NCBI GenBank assembly: GCA_016793465.1
Contig: JAEUJW010000075.1
Span: forward strand, 310,001-374,000
Direction of reading: 5' to 3'
Source of the DNA: Myxococcales bacterium
GTDB lineage: Bacteria; Myxococcota; Polyangia; Nannocystales; Nannocystaceae
DNA length: 64,000 bases
Of the stretch, positions 19,802 through 28,497 are shown one piece after another. Made by a program: the position numbers and the translations under genes. Each line of letters starts with the position of its first letter. Within the stretch, counting starts at the first letter, position 1. The notes under the pieces were generated by a model. It did no database searches and had not been told where the DNA came from. It saw only the letters and a program-made list of their open reading frames with translations.

Positions 19802-21247
19802 TCAGCCGGCGATGAACACCCCGCGCAGATCCTCGGTCGCCGACAGCGGGGTCATGCCGCCGACGTCCTTCAGCGACACCGCGCGGAACTGGTAGTAGCT
19901 GCCCGGGGTCAGCGCCGGGCCGGCGTAGGGCACCTCGATCGGCTCGCCGCCGCCGACCTTGGGCACGCTCGTGTCCCAGATCACCGCGCCGAACCCGTCG
20001 AACACGCGCACGTCGTAGTGGTCGGCGCCGGGGTCGGAGGCGAAGCGGAAGGTCGGCGCGCCGGTCACGACCTCGGCCGCGTCGACCCCGGGCCCGAGCA
20101 CCGCCAGCGCCCCGGTGATCTTGAAGGCCTCTTTGATCTCCGCGTCGGCGCCGGCCTTGACGCTCACGGTCGGCACGCCGGTCCCGCCGATCGTCAGGTC
20201 GGGGTCGCGGACCAGCGAGTCGTTCTCGAAGCCGGCGAGCACGCGGTAGCTGCCGGCCGGCACGCCGCGCATCACGAACGTGTTCTTGACGTCGGGCGCG
20301 GCGCCCGGGTCCGGCGCGCGCAGCCCGAACGGCAGGGGCCCGCGCGCGAGCGCCGGGTCGTACACGCTGTCGGGGATCAGCACCACGCTGGTCGCCTCGC
20401 CGTCGCCGGGGTCGACGAGGTTGACCGCGCCGCGCACCTCGGCCACCCCGGCCGCGTCGGCCGCGAGGTCGACGCCCGCGAGGTCCTCGCCGGCGACGTC
20501 GATCTTCTCGCCGACGACCGCGAGGTCGCGGCGGTACGCGCGGACCGTCGCCGGACCCGCGGGCACGTTGAACAGCACGTAGGCGCCGTCCCGGTCGGCG
20601 ACGCCGTAGGGCGCGGGCTTCGGGCCCTCGGCGACCACCAGCGCCCCGCCCGGCCGCTCGCCGCCGACGCGCCCCGAGACCTCGACGCCGCCGCGCCGGT
20701 CCTCCGGCAGCGGGACCAGCGCGATCGTCGTCGGCGGCAGCTCGACCACCCAGGCCCCGCGCTCCTCGTCGAGGCGCGCCTCGGCCAGCGCGACCGGCAG
20801 CGCCACCCGCAGCCCGGCCGGGAACGGCTGATAGTCGGCCGCGAACGCCTGCAGCGTGAGGTCGACCGCGAGCGGGGCTCCGTCGGCCGCGCGCCGCACG
20901 TCGACCGCGAGCGCGTACGACCCGTCCTCGCCGCTCACGGCCGCGGCCGCGAGCACCTCACCCGCGACGTCGACGCCGTGGACCCGCGCCCCCACGATCG
21001 CCGCCTCCGAGGTCGCGTCGATCACCTTGCCGCGGACCTCGACCGGCGCGACGCACACCCGGCGCTCGTCGTCGTCGTCGTCGTCGTCGTCCTCGTGCTC
21101 GACCTCCGCGCACACCAGGCCTTCGCGGCACGCCTCGCCGTCCGCCCCGCAAACTTCGTTCTCGTCGCCCTCGCTCGAGACGTCGAGCACGCGCAGCTGG
21201 CAGCCGATCAGGCCCCACGCGACCAGCGCCGGCGCAATTCCCCGCAT
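19802..21247 (-). CDS. Lipoprotein with carboxypeptidase-regulatory-like domains
   Basis: 481 residues. Lipobox GLIGC with Cys at residue 16, then a Cys-containing segment (EVCGADGEACREGLVC), an acidic run of eight Asp, and several beta-sandwich repeats of the CarboxypepD_reg/CNA-B style (RGKVIDATSEAAIVGARV, GVADRDGAYVLFNVPAGPATVRAYR, TFVMRGVPAGSYRVLAGF) before a fibronectin-like C terminus. Likely a surface protein of unknown binding function. AAGG lies seven bases before the ATG at 21247. Confidence 0.75.
   Translation of the reverse strand: MRGIAPALVAWGLIGCQLRVLDVSSEGDENEVCGADGEACREGLVCAEVEHEDDDDDDDDERRVCVAPVEVRGKVIDATSEAAIVGARVHGVDVAGEVLAAAAVSGEDGSYALAVDVRRAADGAPLAVDLTLQAFAADYQPFPAGLRVALPVALAEARLDEERGAWVVELPPTTIALVPLPEDRRGGVEVSGRVGGERPGGALVVAEGPKPAPYGVADRDGAYVLFNVPAGPATVRAYRRDLAVVGEKIDVAGEDLAGVDLAADAAGVAEVRGAVNLVDPGDGEATSVVLIPDSVYDPALARGPLPFGLRAPDPGAAPDVKNTFVMRGVPAGSYRVLAGFENDSLVRDPDLTIGGTGVPTVSVKAGADAEIKEAFKITGALAVLGPGVDAAEVVTGAPTFRFASDPGADHYDVRVFDGFGAVIWDTSVPKVGGGEPIEVPYAGPALTPGSYYQFRAVSLKDVGGMTPLSATEDLRGVFIAG
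21066..21089. repeat. Trinucleotide microsatellite (TCG)8 encoding Asp8
   Basis: Eight perfect TCG units inside the lipoprotein gene, read on the minus strand as GAC/GAT-type Asp codons. Slippage would change the length of the acidic run without shifting the frame. Confidence 0.7.
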
Positions 21248-21319
21248 GGCTCGACCTTGGACCGCGATCACGGGCACCATTCCAGCCACGCCCGCCCCTC
21301 TGGTCAAGACGGCCGCTCC

Positions 21320-22168
21320 GTGGCACTCCTGTACGCCCTCGTGTCCCCGTCCGCCGTCCTGCTCGTGGCCCTCGCGGCCGCGGCGCCCTCGCTCGACGTG
21401 ACCGCGACCGCGGTCGACCCGGCGGCCACGACCGCGGGTCTGCGCGCGCGCACCGGCGCGGCGCTCGACGGCTGGCAGGTGACGGTCCGCGACGGCGCCG
21501 CCGCCGACGAGGTCGACGCGGTGCTCGTGGCCCCCGACGGCCAGCGCGAGCAGCGGCGTCTGGTCCTCACCGGCGCGACCGTCGACGAACGCAGCCGCGA
21601 GCTGGCGGCCGCGCTGGCCCTGGTGGTCGAGGACCGCGACCCGCCCGCGCCGGCGCCCGCGGCCCCGCCCGAGCCCGAGGCGCCCGCGCCGGCGGCGAAG
21701 CTGCGCGGCTGGCTGGGGATCGGCCCGCGCCTCGAGGTCGGGCTCCCGCCGGCCGGCGGCCTCGACCTCGCCGGCGGCGCCTGGCTGCTCCGCGATCACC
21801 TGCAGCCGCTCGCCAACCTGGCCTGGACGTCGACCGCGTCCCAGGGCCTGCGCATGCACACGCTCCGCCTCGGCGGGGGCCTCGCCGCCGGGGCCCCGCT
21901 GGCCGCCGGCAAGATCTGGCTCGGAGGACATGTCCTGCTCCACGCCCAGTGGGTCCAGGCCCGCGACGCCCGGGTCGCCAGCGCCTGGACCGCGGCGACC
22001 GAGCTCGGCGCGACGATCCAGGCCCGCTGGTCGCGCCTGGTCGTCGGCGGCCGCACCGGCGTCGACCTCAACCTCCCCCCCCTCGCCCTGCAGGGCGACG
22101 CCGCGCGCCTGACGCGTGGCCCGGCCGCCTGGCTGTTGGCGGTCCATGTCGGATTTGTGTTCGGTTGA
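21320..22168 (+). CDS. Secreted protein of unknown function upstream of an ECF sigma factor
   Basis: 282 residues: an N-terminal hydrophobic signal (LVSPSAVLLVALAAAAPSLD), a strand-rich domain, a Pro/Glu/Ala linker, and a C-terminal Gly-rich alternating region (GIGPRLEVGLPPAGGLDLAGGAWLL) suggesting a small outer-membrane beta-barrel. The ECF sigma gene follows 66 bases downstream; sigma/FecR systems often have such a companion. GTG at 21320 is the start nearest the signal peptide. Confidence 0.55.
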   Translation: MALLYALVSPSAVLLVALAAAAPSLDVTATAVDPAATTAGLRARTGAALDGWQVTVRDGAAADEVDAVLVAPDGQREQRRLVLTGATVDERSRELAAALALVVEDRDPPAPAPAAPPEPEAPAPAAKLRGWLGIGPRLEVGLPPAGGLDLAGGAWLLRDHLQPLANLAWTSTASQGLRMHTLRLGGGLAAGAPLAAGKIWLGGHVLLHAQWVQARDARVASAWTAATELGATIQARWSRLVVGGRTGVDLNLPPLALQGDAARLTRGPAAWLLAVHVGFVFG

Positions 22169-22218
22169 CCTGCAATCTTCGTGGCCTGCTCGGTCCATGG
22201 CTCGGTGGAGTCCTCCGT

Positions 22219-22224
22219 TACACT
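22219..22224 (+). promoter_or_regulatory. -10 box (TACACT) before the ECF sigma gene
   Basis: TACACT ends ten bases before the ATG at 22235; no Shine-Dalgarno lies between. Confidence 0.4.
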
Positions 22225-22234
22225 CTCGGCGGCC

Positions 22235-22801
22235 ATGACCGCCCGCGACGAGGATGCAGACGAGGCCGCGGTCCTCGCCGCGGCCCAGCGCGGCGACCGC
22301 GCGGCGCAGTCGGAGCTGTTCCACCGCTACCGCGATCGCGTCGCTCGCCAGGTGCTGCGCATGTGCGGCGACCCGGCCGCGGTCGACGACATCGTCCAGG
22401 ACGTGTTCATCGCCGCCTTCGCCGCCCTGCCCCGCTTCCGCGGCGAGGCCCGCCTCGGCACCTGGCTGTACACCATCGCCACCAACCGCGTGCGCAACTT
22501 CTGGGACGCGACCCGCCGCCGCAAGCGGCGCGAGGACGTGGCCGCCCTGCGCAACCCCGAGGCCGCCGAGACGCCCGAGCACGACCTCGTCGCCAAGCAG
22601 CAGCGCGACCGCCTCTACGCCGCCCTCGCCGCGCTGCCCGACAAGCTGCGCGAGGCGTTCGTCGCCCGCGCCATCGAGGGCATGGACCTCTACACCGCCT
22701 CGGCCGCCCTCGGCGCGCCCATCTCCACCGTCTCCTACCGCACGCGACGCGCCGAGCAGCTGCTCTGCGCGGCGCTCGGCATCCCCTGGAGGGAGTCATG
22801 A
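22235..22801 (+). CDS. ECF-type RNA polymerase sigma factor
   Basis: 188 residues with region 2 (ELFHRYRDRVARQVLRMCGDPAAVDDIVQDVFIAAFAALPRF, RLGTWLYTIATNRVRNFW) and region 4 (ALPDKLREAFVARAIEGMDLYTASAALGAPISTVSYRTRRAEQLL). It would direct RNA polymerase to a small regulon. The next gene overlaps the stop (ATGA) and encodes a membrane FecR-like protein, the probable anti-sigma or co-regulator. Confidence 0.93.
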   Translation: MTARDEDADEAAVLAAAQRGDRAAQSELFHRYRDRVARQVLRMCGDPAAVDDIVQDVFIAAFAALPRFRGEARLGTWLYTIATNRVRNFWDATRRRKRREDVAALRNPEAAETPEHDLVAKQQRDRLYAALAALPDKLREAFVARAIEGMDLYTASAALGAPISTVSYRTRRAEQLLCAALGIPWRES

Positions 22802-23739
22802 CCGTCATCCGCCCCCCGTCGCAGGACGAGCCCGCCGTCACCTCGCCCGCGCTGCAGCGCCTCGTCGACGCCGCCCGCGAGCAGCCGCCGCCGCGGCTGC
22901 GCGTCGACGCCGACGCGGTGTTCCGCGGCTACACCGCGGCCAGGCACGGCCAGCGGCGCGCGCTCGCCGGCGCCGCGGTCGGCCTGCTCGTGGCCGCCGG
23001 CGTGGCCGCGCTCGTGCTGATCCGCCCCGACCTCGGCGACGCTCCGACCACCAGTCCTTCGGGACATGTCGCTCAGCGCATGGCCCCGGGGCCAGACGCC
23101 CCGCGCGCCGCCGTGCCGCGCCCCCCGAGCCTCGCCGCCCAGGTCCACATCGCCGCCGAGGGCGACACCCCGGGCCCGACCGTGCTCGGCCCGTGGAGCG
23201 TCGGCCTCGCCCCCGGCACCTACAACGTGGCGGTCGACGACCACGCCGGCGACGAGGTGCTGCGCGCGCGCTCGGCCGGCGGCAGCGTCGAGCTCCACCA
23301 CGGCCGCGTGCACATCGTCGTCGGCGCCGACCACACCGAGGCCAAGCTCGTCGAGGGCGAGGCGACGTTCATCGCCCCGCTCGGCGAGCGCCGCCCGCTG
23401 ACCCGCGACGAACCTGTCCCCGCGGACATCCCCGCCGAGCCCGACGCCCCCACCCTCGCCCGCCGCGCCGAGGCCCAGCTGACCGCCGGCAAGCGCGACG
23501 CCGCCATCAAGCTGCTCACCCAGCTCGTCACCGGCCACCCCCAGCACTCCGCCGCCCGCAGCGCGCTCATCGACCTCGGCGGATTATTAAAGGCCGAGGG
23601 CCGCCCCGACGAGGCCCGCTGCGCCTACCGCATGTGGCTGGCCCGCTACGGCGCCAGGGCCCAGCTCGCCGACGACGTGCAGAAGGCCCTCGACCGCCTC
23701 GGCGACGGCCCCGCCTGCCGCGGCCTGCGCCCGCGCTGA
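22798..23739 (+). CDS. FecR-like membrane protein with TPR, probable anti-sigma factor
   Basis: 313 residues. A cytoplasmic N-terminal segment of about 60 residues, one membrane helix (RALAGAAVGLLVAAGVAALVLI), a FecR-like periplasmic region (LAPGTYNVAVDDHAGDEVLRARSAGGSVELHHGRVHIVV) and a C-terminal TPR-like part (RRAEAQLTAGKRDAAIKLLTQLVTGHPQHSAARSALIDLGGLL). It is translationally coupled to the sigma factor. The periplasmic part likely senses a signal. Palindrome-like copies occur in the linkers near 23053 and 23415, and an A/T islet at 23583-23591 encodes LLK. Confidence 0.78.
   Translation: MTVIRPPSQDEPAVTSPALQRLVDAAREQPPPRLRVDADAVFRGYTAARHGQRRALAGAAVGLLVAAGVAALVLIRPDLGDAPTTSPSGHVAQRMAPGPDAPRAAVPRPPSLAAQVHIAAEGDTPGPTVLGPWSVGLAPGTYNVAVDDHAGDEVLRARSAGGSVELHHGRVHIVVGADHTEAKLVEGEATFIAPLGERRPLTRDEPVPADIPAEPDAPTLARRAEAQLTAGKRDAAIKLLTQLVTGHPQHSAARSALIDLGGLLKAEGRPDEARCAYRMWLARYGARAQLADDVQKALDRLGDGPACRGLRPR
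23415..23428. repeat. Short dispersed palindrome in the FecR-like gene
   Basis: TGTCC-CCGC-GGACA, 5-bp arms, in a linker encoding EPVPADIPAEP; the same peptide flavour as the copy at 17481. Confidence 0.4.
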
Positions 23740-23791
23740 CGCTCACGGCCCCCCGAGGCCGCGCGCCCGCTGGCATCCGCGCCGCGGCTGC

Positions 23792-23797
23792 TAGACT
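23792..23797 (+). promoter_or_regulatory. -10 box (TAGACT) before the transglutaminase-like gene
   Basis: TGCTAGACT ends eight bases before the ATG at 23806; no Shine-Dalgarno. A clear leaderless arrangement. Confidence 0.5.
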
Positions 23798-23805
23798 GCC
23801 GACCC

Positions 23806-25347
23806 ATGGTGTTCACCCTGCTCCGGCTCGCGCTGAAGGCCGTGTTCGCCGCCCTCGCCGTGGCGATCCCGCTCCTCGCCGTGTGGGTCGCCTCGTCGCT
23901 GGCGGCCTACCGCAACGGCCCGGTCTGGCTGGCCTGCCTGTGCGGCCTGCTGCTGTTCCCGCTGCTCCCGCTGCTGTGGGAGGGCCTCGGCCGCTGGCGC
24001 ACGAGGCGACGCCGCGACCTCCGCGCCCGCGTGCTGCGCTCCGAGTCGCTGCGCCAGCCGGACGGGCTGACGTTCACCGACCGCCTGATCCTGCGCACCC
24101 TGATCGTCAGCTTCGTGTTCCTCGGCGCGCTGATCTTCCGCTGGCCGCAGACAACCTTCGCCGCCCTCTCGACCCGCGGCGACTGGCTCCTCGACGGCCA
24201 GGGCGGCCCCGCCGCCGAGCGCGCGCGCCGCGGCCTGTTCACCGCCGCCGACCGCCTGCAGTGGCTGTACAACGCCCTGCGCGACAACGAGGTCGAGGGC
24301 CTCATCGACCCCAAGCTCGAGGCCGATCCGCCTGTCCCGAAGGCCAGCCCCGCCGAGCCCCTGCCGCAGCGCCCCCCGGAGCCCGCGCCCGAGCCGACCA
24401 AGTCCGAGCCCACCGGGACCGAGCCCACCGCCCAGCCGAAGCCCGAGCCCCCCGCCGATCGCACCGCCGACGGCCGCCCGCTGTGGCCGCTGCCCGCGAC
24501 GCTCCACCCGATCGTCAGCGACATCCCCGCCGACGTCGAGACCAGCCTCGAGAGCGTGGCCAGGCACATCGCCGCCAACGAGCCCGACCGCTGGCTGCGC
24601 ATCAAGGCGCTCCACGACTACGTCGCCGACCGCGTCGCCTACGACACCGTCGCCTACTTCTCGCGCGAGATGCCCCCGCAAGACGCCGTCACGGTCTTCA
24701 ACACCCGCAAGGGCGTGTGCGCCGGTTACGCCCAGCTGCTGGCCGCCATGGGCATCGCCGCCGGCGAGGAGATCGTCATCGTCGTCGGCGACGCGCGCAC
24801 CGAGTCGAGCGACCTCACCGGCGAGGGCCACGCCTGGAACGCCGCGCAGATCGACGGCGCCTGGTACCTCATCGACCCGACCTGGGACGCCGGCCACCTC
24901 GACGGCCAGTCATTTATTAAAGCCTACTCGACCAGCAACCTGTTCACCCCGCCGTCGGTGTTCGCCGTCACCCACTTCCCCGACGAGCCGCGCTGGCAGC
25001 TGCAGGACCCGCCGATCGCCCGCGGCGACTTCTTCCGCCAGCCGGTCATGCGCCCCGAGTTCTTCGCCTCCGGCCTCGAGCTCGTCTCCCCCAAACGCAG
25101 CCAGGTCGACGTCGACGGCCCCTTCGACATTTTAATTAACCGCCCGGAGGGCCGCTACCTGCTCGCCCGCTACAAGACCAAGGACGGCGTCGAGGGCCGC
25201 TGCAGCGTGACCCACGCCGCGACCACCACCGTGCACTGCCCCCTGCCCGGCCCCGGCACCTACGACGTCGACCTGTTCGGCGGCCCCGTCGAGTTCGGCA
25301 CCTACAACCTCGTCGGCCAGTTCGAGGTCCACCGCGCCGGCTCCTAG
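23806..25347 (+). CDS. Membrane protein with transglutaminase-like/KyphoScoliosis-type domain
   Basis: 513 residues: two N-terminal membrane helices, a third near residues 97-113 (LRTLIVSFVFLGALIF), a Pro/Glu/Thr linker, then a papain-like transglutaminase core with Cys305 (RKGVCAGYA), His342 (GEGHAWNA) and Asp357 (LIDPTWDAG), and a beta-rich C terminus. In bacteria such proteins are usually proteases or peptide cross-link modifiers at the envelope. A/T islets at 24912-24921 (FIK) and 25129-25139 (ILIN) interrupt GC-rich codons. Its stop overlaps that of the convergent lipoprotein gene (CTAG). Confidence 0.82.
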   Translation: MVFTLLRLALKAVFAALAVAIPLLAVWVASSLAAYRNGPVWLACLCGLLLFPLLPLLWEGLGRWRTRRRRDLRARVLRSESLRQPDGLTFTDRLILRTLIVSFVFLGALIFRWPQTTFAALSTRGDWLLDGQGGPAAERARRGLFTAADRLQWLYNALRDNEVEGLIDPKLEADPPVPKASPAEPLPQRPPEPAPEPTKSEPTGTEPTAQPKPEPPADRTADGRPLWPLPATLHPIVSDIPADVETSLESVARHIAANEPDRWLRIKALHDYVADRVAYDTVAYFSREMPPQDAVTVFNTRKGVCAGYAQLLAAMGIAAGEEIVIVVGDARTESSDLTGEGHAWNAAQIDGAWYLIDPTWDAGHLDGQSFIKAYSTSNLFTPPSVFAVTHFPDEPRWQLQDPPIARGDFFRQPVMRPEFFASGLELVSPKRSQVDVDGPFDILINRPEGRYLLARYKTKDGVEGRCSVTHAATTTVHCPLPGPGTYDVDLFGGPVEFGTYNLVGQFEVHRAGS

Positions 25348-26138
25348 CCGGTCGTGCTCCCGCCCGTCGTCCCGCCGGTGTCGCTGCCCGAGCCGGTGTC
25401 CGAGCCGGTGTCCGTGTCCGTGCCGTAGCTGTAGCCGCAGAACCCGAAGTCCTCCTCCTTGGCCCTCATGGTCACGTCGGCGGTGAACTCGATGTCCATC
25501 ATCGGCGCGTGTAGCGTCACGTGCAGCACGCCCGGCTTGCCGTCGACCGCCGTGATGTCGGGGATCGCGTCGGGCGGGAACATGGCCAGGAACGAGTTCG
25601 AGTAGTCGTAGCCGTAGGTGTCGTACGAGCAGTCGACCTCGAACGAGTAGTCGATGGTCTCGAAGAAGTGCCCGCTCGGCCCGACATTAAAGCCCTCGAC
25701 GTCGAGCGTCACGCTGAACGACACGCTCTCGCTGTTCGGCGGGATGAAGCCGCCGAAGTGCGGGTAGATCGGGAACATCAACGACCCCTGCCCGCCGCAC
25801 TCGAGCGTGATCAGCGAGCCCATGGCCTCGATCGCCATGAGGTCGCCGTTGTCGATCGTCAGCGTGTAGGGCGCGTCCGGCTCGAACCCGTTGCACCAAT
25901 CCGGCGGCAGCTCGCCGGTCGTCGGCTCGCCGGTGGTCCCGCTCGTGGTCGTCACGCCCTCCGTGGTCGACGTCGGCGCCTCCGCGGTGGTGCCCGATGT
26001 CGGCGGCGCCGCCGAGGTGCCGCCGGTGTCGGTGCCCGGGCTCGAGGTGTCGGGCGGTGTGCCGCTGTCGTCGTCGATCTTGATCGTGCAGGCGACGGTG
26101 AACGACAGCGCGAGGGTCGATGAAGTGCGGAAATCCAT
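25344..26138 (-). CDS. Thr/Gly-rich lipoprotein
   Basis: 264 residues. Signal peptide with Cys at residue 17 (LALSFTVAC), a Thr/Ser/Gly/Pro linker of about 60 residues, a beta-rich domain (YTLTIDNGDLMAIEAMGSLITLECGG, SFSVTLDVEGFNVG), and a second low-complexity tail of TDTGSDTG type. Secreted surface protein, function unknown. ATG at 26138 is supported by TAGACT 12 bases upstream. Its 3' end overlaps the convergent gene by four bases. Confidence 0.75.
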   Translation of the reverse strand: MDFRTSSTLALSFTVACTIKIDDDSGTPPDTSSPGTDTGGTSAAPPTSGTTAEAPTSTTEGVTTTSGTTGEPTTGELPPDWCNGFEPDAPYTLTIDNGDLMAIEAMGSLITLECGGQGSLMFPIYPHFGGFIPPNSESVSFSVTLDVEGFNVGPSGHFFETIDYSFEVDCSYDTYGYDYSNSFLAMFPPDAIPDITAVDGKPGVLHVTLHAPMMDIEFTADVTMRAKEEDFGFCGYSYGTDTDTGSDTGSGSDTGGTTGGSTTG

Positions 26139-26150
26139 GGCTGATGTGCC

Positions 26151-26156
26151 AGTCTA
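26151..26156 (-). promoter_or_regulatory. -10 box (TAGACT) of the Thr/Gly-rich lipoprotein gene
   Basis: Minus-strand TAGACT, identical to the box before the gene at 23806, ends 12 bases before the ATG at 26138. Confidence 0.5.
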
Positions 26157-26222
26157 GCGGAGCCCCCCGCGCACGAGCGCGCCGCGTCCGGACCCGCGAT
26201 CGCGCTCGCTCCAGCGTCACCC

Positions 26223-26277
26223 GGCGACTCGTCACCCCACCCCGCGCCGGCCCGCGTGGCGACTCGTCACCCCACCC
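26223..26277. promoter_or_regulatory. Pair of 20-bp direct repeats upstream of the PP2C gene
   Basis: Two identical copies of GGCGACTCGTCACCCCACCC at 26223-26242 and 26258-26277, 35 bp start to start, in the divergent intergenic region. This could be a tandem operator or activator site (including sigma54 upstream-type sites) acting on either gene. No repeat protein-coding explanation applies. Confidence 0.5.
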
Positions 26278-26343
26278 GCGCACGTGTTGTCGCGGACTTC
26301 GCCGCGGCCCGCTTCTCGCTCCTTCATCGGCGAGGAGCCCGCC

Positions 26344-27108
26344 ATGACTTGCACCCTGATCGCCAGCGCCTGCACCTTCGTCGGCCGCCGCAAGCGCAAC
26401 GAGGACGCTTACGTCCTCGACGCCGAGCTCGGCCTGTTCGCCGTCGCCGACGGCATGGGCGGCTACAGCGGCGGCGAGATCGCCAGCCACCTCGCGGTCG
26501 ACGCCCTCGCCGAGTTCTGGTCCGCGAGCGCCGACCCCAACGCGACCTGGCCCTACGCCTACGACCGCGCGCTCGGCTTCCACGAGAACCGCGTCGACGC
26601 CGCCGTGCGCCTGGCCAACCGCAGGATCCGCGAGCGTCGCCGCGGCGAGCTCAGCAACATGGGCGCGACCGTCGCCGTGCTCGCCATGCGCCCCGGCACC
26701 GTCATCTGCGCCCACCTCGGCGACAGCCGCGTCTACCGCCTGCGCCGCCGCGACGGCGCGCTGGTCCAGCTCACCCGCGACCACTCGCTCTACGAGCAGC
26801 TGCGCGAGGCCGGCGCCCGCGACCTCCCGCCGCTCGCGGACTACGCCTACGCCAACGTGGTCACCCGGGCCCTCGGCGCCGCCGACGAGGACCGCCCCGA
26901 GCTGCGCAGCCTCGAGCTCGCCGACGGCGACATCTACCTGCTGTGCAGCGACGGGCTCAGCGGCGCGCTGCCGCCCGAGCAGATCGCCGAGCTGCTGCGT
27001 GACACGCCGATCGAGGAGGCCGCCGACATCCTCGTCAGCGCGGCCCACGAGGCCGGCTCGAAGGACAACATCACCGCGATCGTCGTCCGCGTCGACCGCC
27101 GCGCCTGA
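26344..27108 (+). CDS. PP2C-type Ser/Thr protein phosphatase
   Basis: 254 residues with the metal-dependent phosphatase motifs in order: RKRNEDAYVLD, LFAVADGMGGYSGGEIAS, MGATVAVL, CAHLGDSRVYRLR, TRDHSL, TRALGA, YLLCSDGLSG, and SKDNITAIVVRV. It removes phosphate from Ser/Thr residues and would counter the kinases in this region. ATG at 26344 has a GAGGAG ribosome site; an upstream in-frame start (26284) would add unrelated residues. It lies one base from the convergent FHA-sigma54 activator. Confidence 0.93.
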   Translation: MTCTLIASACTFVGRRKRNEDAYVLDAELGLFAVADGMGGYSGGEIASHLAVDALAEFWSASADPNATWPYAYDRALGFHENRVDAAVRLANRRIRERRRGELSNMGATVAVLAMRPGTVICAHLGDSRVYRLRRRDGALVQLTRDHSLYEQLREAGARDLPPLADYAYANVVTRALGAADEDRPELRSLELADGDIYLLCSDGLSGALPPEQIAELLRDTPIEEAADILVSAAHEAGSKDNITAIVVRVDRRA

Positions 27109-27109
27109 C

Positions 27110-28456
27110 TCACTCGTCGTCCTCGCCGACCAGCGGGGGCACGAGCCCGTGCTTGCGCAGCAAATTCCGCAAGTGCTTGCGGTCGACGTCGGCCGCCCGC
27201 GCCGCCGCCGACAGGTTGCCGCCGCTGCGGCTCCACAGCTCGCGCAGGTAGCGGCGCTCGAACCCGTCGATCACGACCTGCTTGGCCGCCGCGAACGGCA
27301 GCTCCGGGCGCACCTCGAGGTCTGTCCCTTCGGACCTGTCCCCGGGGACCTGCCAGCGCAGGTCGTCGAACCCGCGCGCGCCCGGGGCGAGGGCGATGGC
27401 CCGCTCGACCGCGTTGCGCAGCTCGCGGACGTTGCCGGGCCAGTCGTGCGCCATCAGCCGCGCCAGCCCCGGCCCGCCCACGCCGTCGGTCGCCAGCCCG
27501 CGGCGGCCCAGCAGCTCGCGCACGATCGGCTCGATGTCCTCGCGCCGCGCCCGCAGCGGCGGCAGGCTCACCCGCACCACGCTCAGCCGGTAGTACAGGT
27601 CCGGCCGCAGCGCCCCCCTCGCGACCGCGCCGGCGAGGTCGCGCTGGGCCGCCGCGACCACCCGCACGTCGACGTCCTGCTCGCTGTCCCCGCCGACCGG
27701 CCGCACCCGCCGCGCCTCGAGCGCCCGCAACAGCCGCGGCTGCAGGTCGAGCGGCAGGCTGTCGAGCTCGTCGAGGAACAGCGTGCCCCCGTCCGCCCGC
27801 GCGAACGCCCCCTTGCGCGCCGCCATCGCCCCGGTGAACGCGCCCTTCACGTGGCCAAGCAGCTCGCTCTCGACCAGCCCCGCCGGCAGCGCCCCGCAGT
27901 CGACCGCCACGAACGGCCCGCGCCGCCGCGCGCTCGCCTCGTGCACCGCCCGCGCCGCCAGCTCCTTGCCGGTGCCCGTCTCGCCCTCGAGCAGCACCGT
28001 CGCGTCCGACGCCGCCGCCAGCTCGAGCACCGCGAACACCTCGCGCATGACGAGGCTCGCCCCGACCAGCTCGCCGAACCGCTGCGACCGGCTCGGCTCG
28101 ACCTGCAGCCCGTGCGGCTCCGGCTGCACGCGCAGCGAGGTGCGCCCGACCAGCAGCGTGGCCCCCGGCGCGACCGTCACCGCCGTCACGCGCGCGCCCT
28201 CGAAGTGGGTGCCGTTGGTGCTCCCGAGGTCCTCGACGAGGAACTTGCCCTCGACCTCGGAGACCCGCGCGTGGTGCCGCGACACGCCCGAGTCGTGGAG
28301 CACGAGCGCGCAGTCGCGGCCGCTGCCGACCACGATCGGCCCCGGCCCCAGCACCGCGGCGCGCCCCATGTCGGGGCCCTCGACGACCACGAGCTGGCAG
28401 CGCACGCGCCCGCGGCGGCCCGGGTGGTCGGGGTGCGCGTGGGCGATCGTCGCCAC
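27110..28456 (-). CDS. FHA-domain sigma54-dependent transcriptional activator
   Basis: 448 residues. An N-terminal FHA domain (about 20-112: [29 protein letters not shown]) binds phosphothreonine. The AAA+ domain carries Walker A GETGTGKE (158-165), GAFTGA (205-210) for sigma54 contact, Walker B FLDE (227-230) and an Arg-finger region; a C-terminal Fis-type helix-turn-helix ([27 protein letters not shown]) binds enhancer DNA. The activator is thus probably switched by Ser/Thr phosphorylation, by the kinase encoded divergently. GTG at 28456. A palindromic element encoding PGDRSEGT is inserted between AAA+ and HTH (27318-27352). Confidence 0.93.
   Translation of the reverse strand: MATIAHAHPDHPGRRGRVRCQLVVVEGPDMGRAAVLGPGPIVVGSGRDCALVLHDSGVSRHHARVSEVEGKFLVEDLGSTNGTHFEGARVTAVTVAPGATLLVGRTSLRVQPEPHGLQVEPSRSQRFGELVGASLVMREVFAVLELAAASDATVLLEGETGTGKELAARAVHEASARRRGPFVAVDCGALPAGLVESELLGHVKGAFTGAMAARKGAFARADGGTLFLDELDSLPLDLQPRLLRALEARRVRPVGGDSEQDVDVRVVAAAQRDLAGAVARGALRPDLYYRLSVVRVSLPPLRARREDIEPIVRELLGRRGLATDGVGGPGLARLMAHDWPGNVRELRNAVERAIALAPGARGFDDLRWQVPGDRSEGTDLEVRPELPFAAAKQVVIDGFERRYLRELWSRSGGNLSAAARAADVDRKHLRNLLRKHGLVPPLVGEDDE
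27318..27352. repeat. Composite palindromic element inside the sigma54 activator gene
   Basis: Two overlapping dyads: AGGTC(27318-27322)/GACCT(27333-27337) and TCCCCGGGGA (27339-27348). The 26 nt at 27322-27347 match 53894-53919 in an unrelated gene at 24 of 26 positions, on the same coding strand and in the same reading phase. Confidence 0.7.
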
Positions 28457-28482
28457 GGTGGAGGTCGGCGTCGCGATGCGGG

Positions 28483-28489
28483 TATCTTA
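28483..28489. promoter_or_regulatory. Symmetric -10 sequence TATCTTA between divergent genes
   Basis: TATCTT ends nine bases before the kinase ATG at 28498. The same bases read TAAGAT on the other strand, upstream of the sigma54 activator, so one site could serve both directions. Only 41 bases separate the two start codons. Confidence 0.4.
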
Positions 28490-28497
28490 GCGGCAAG

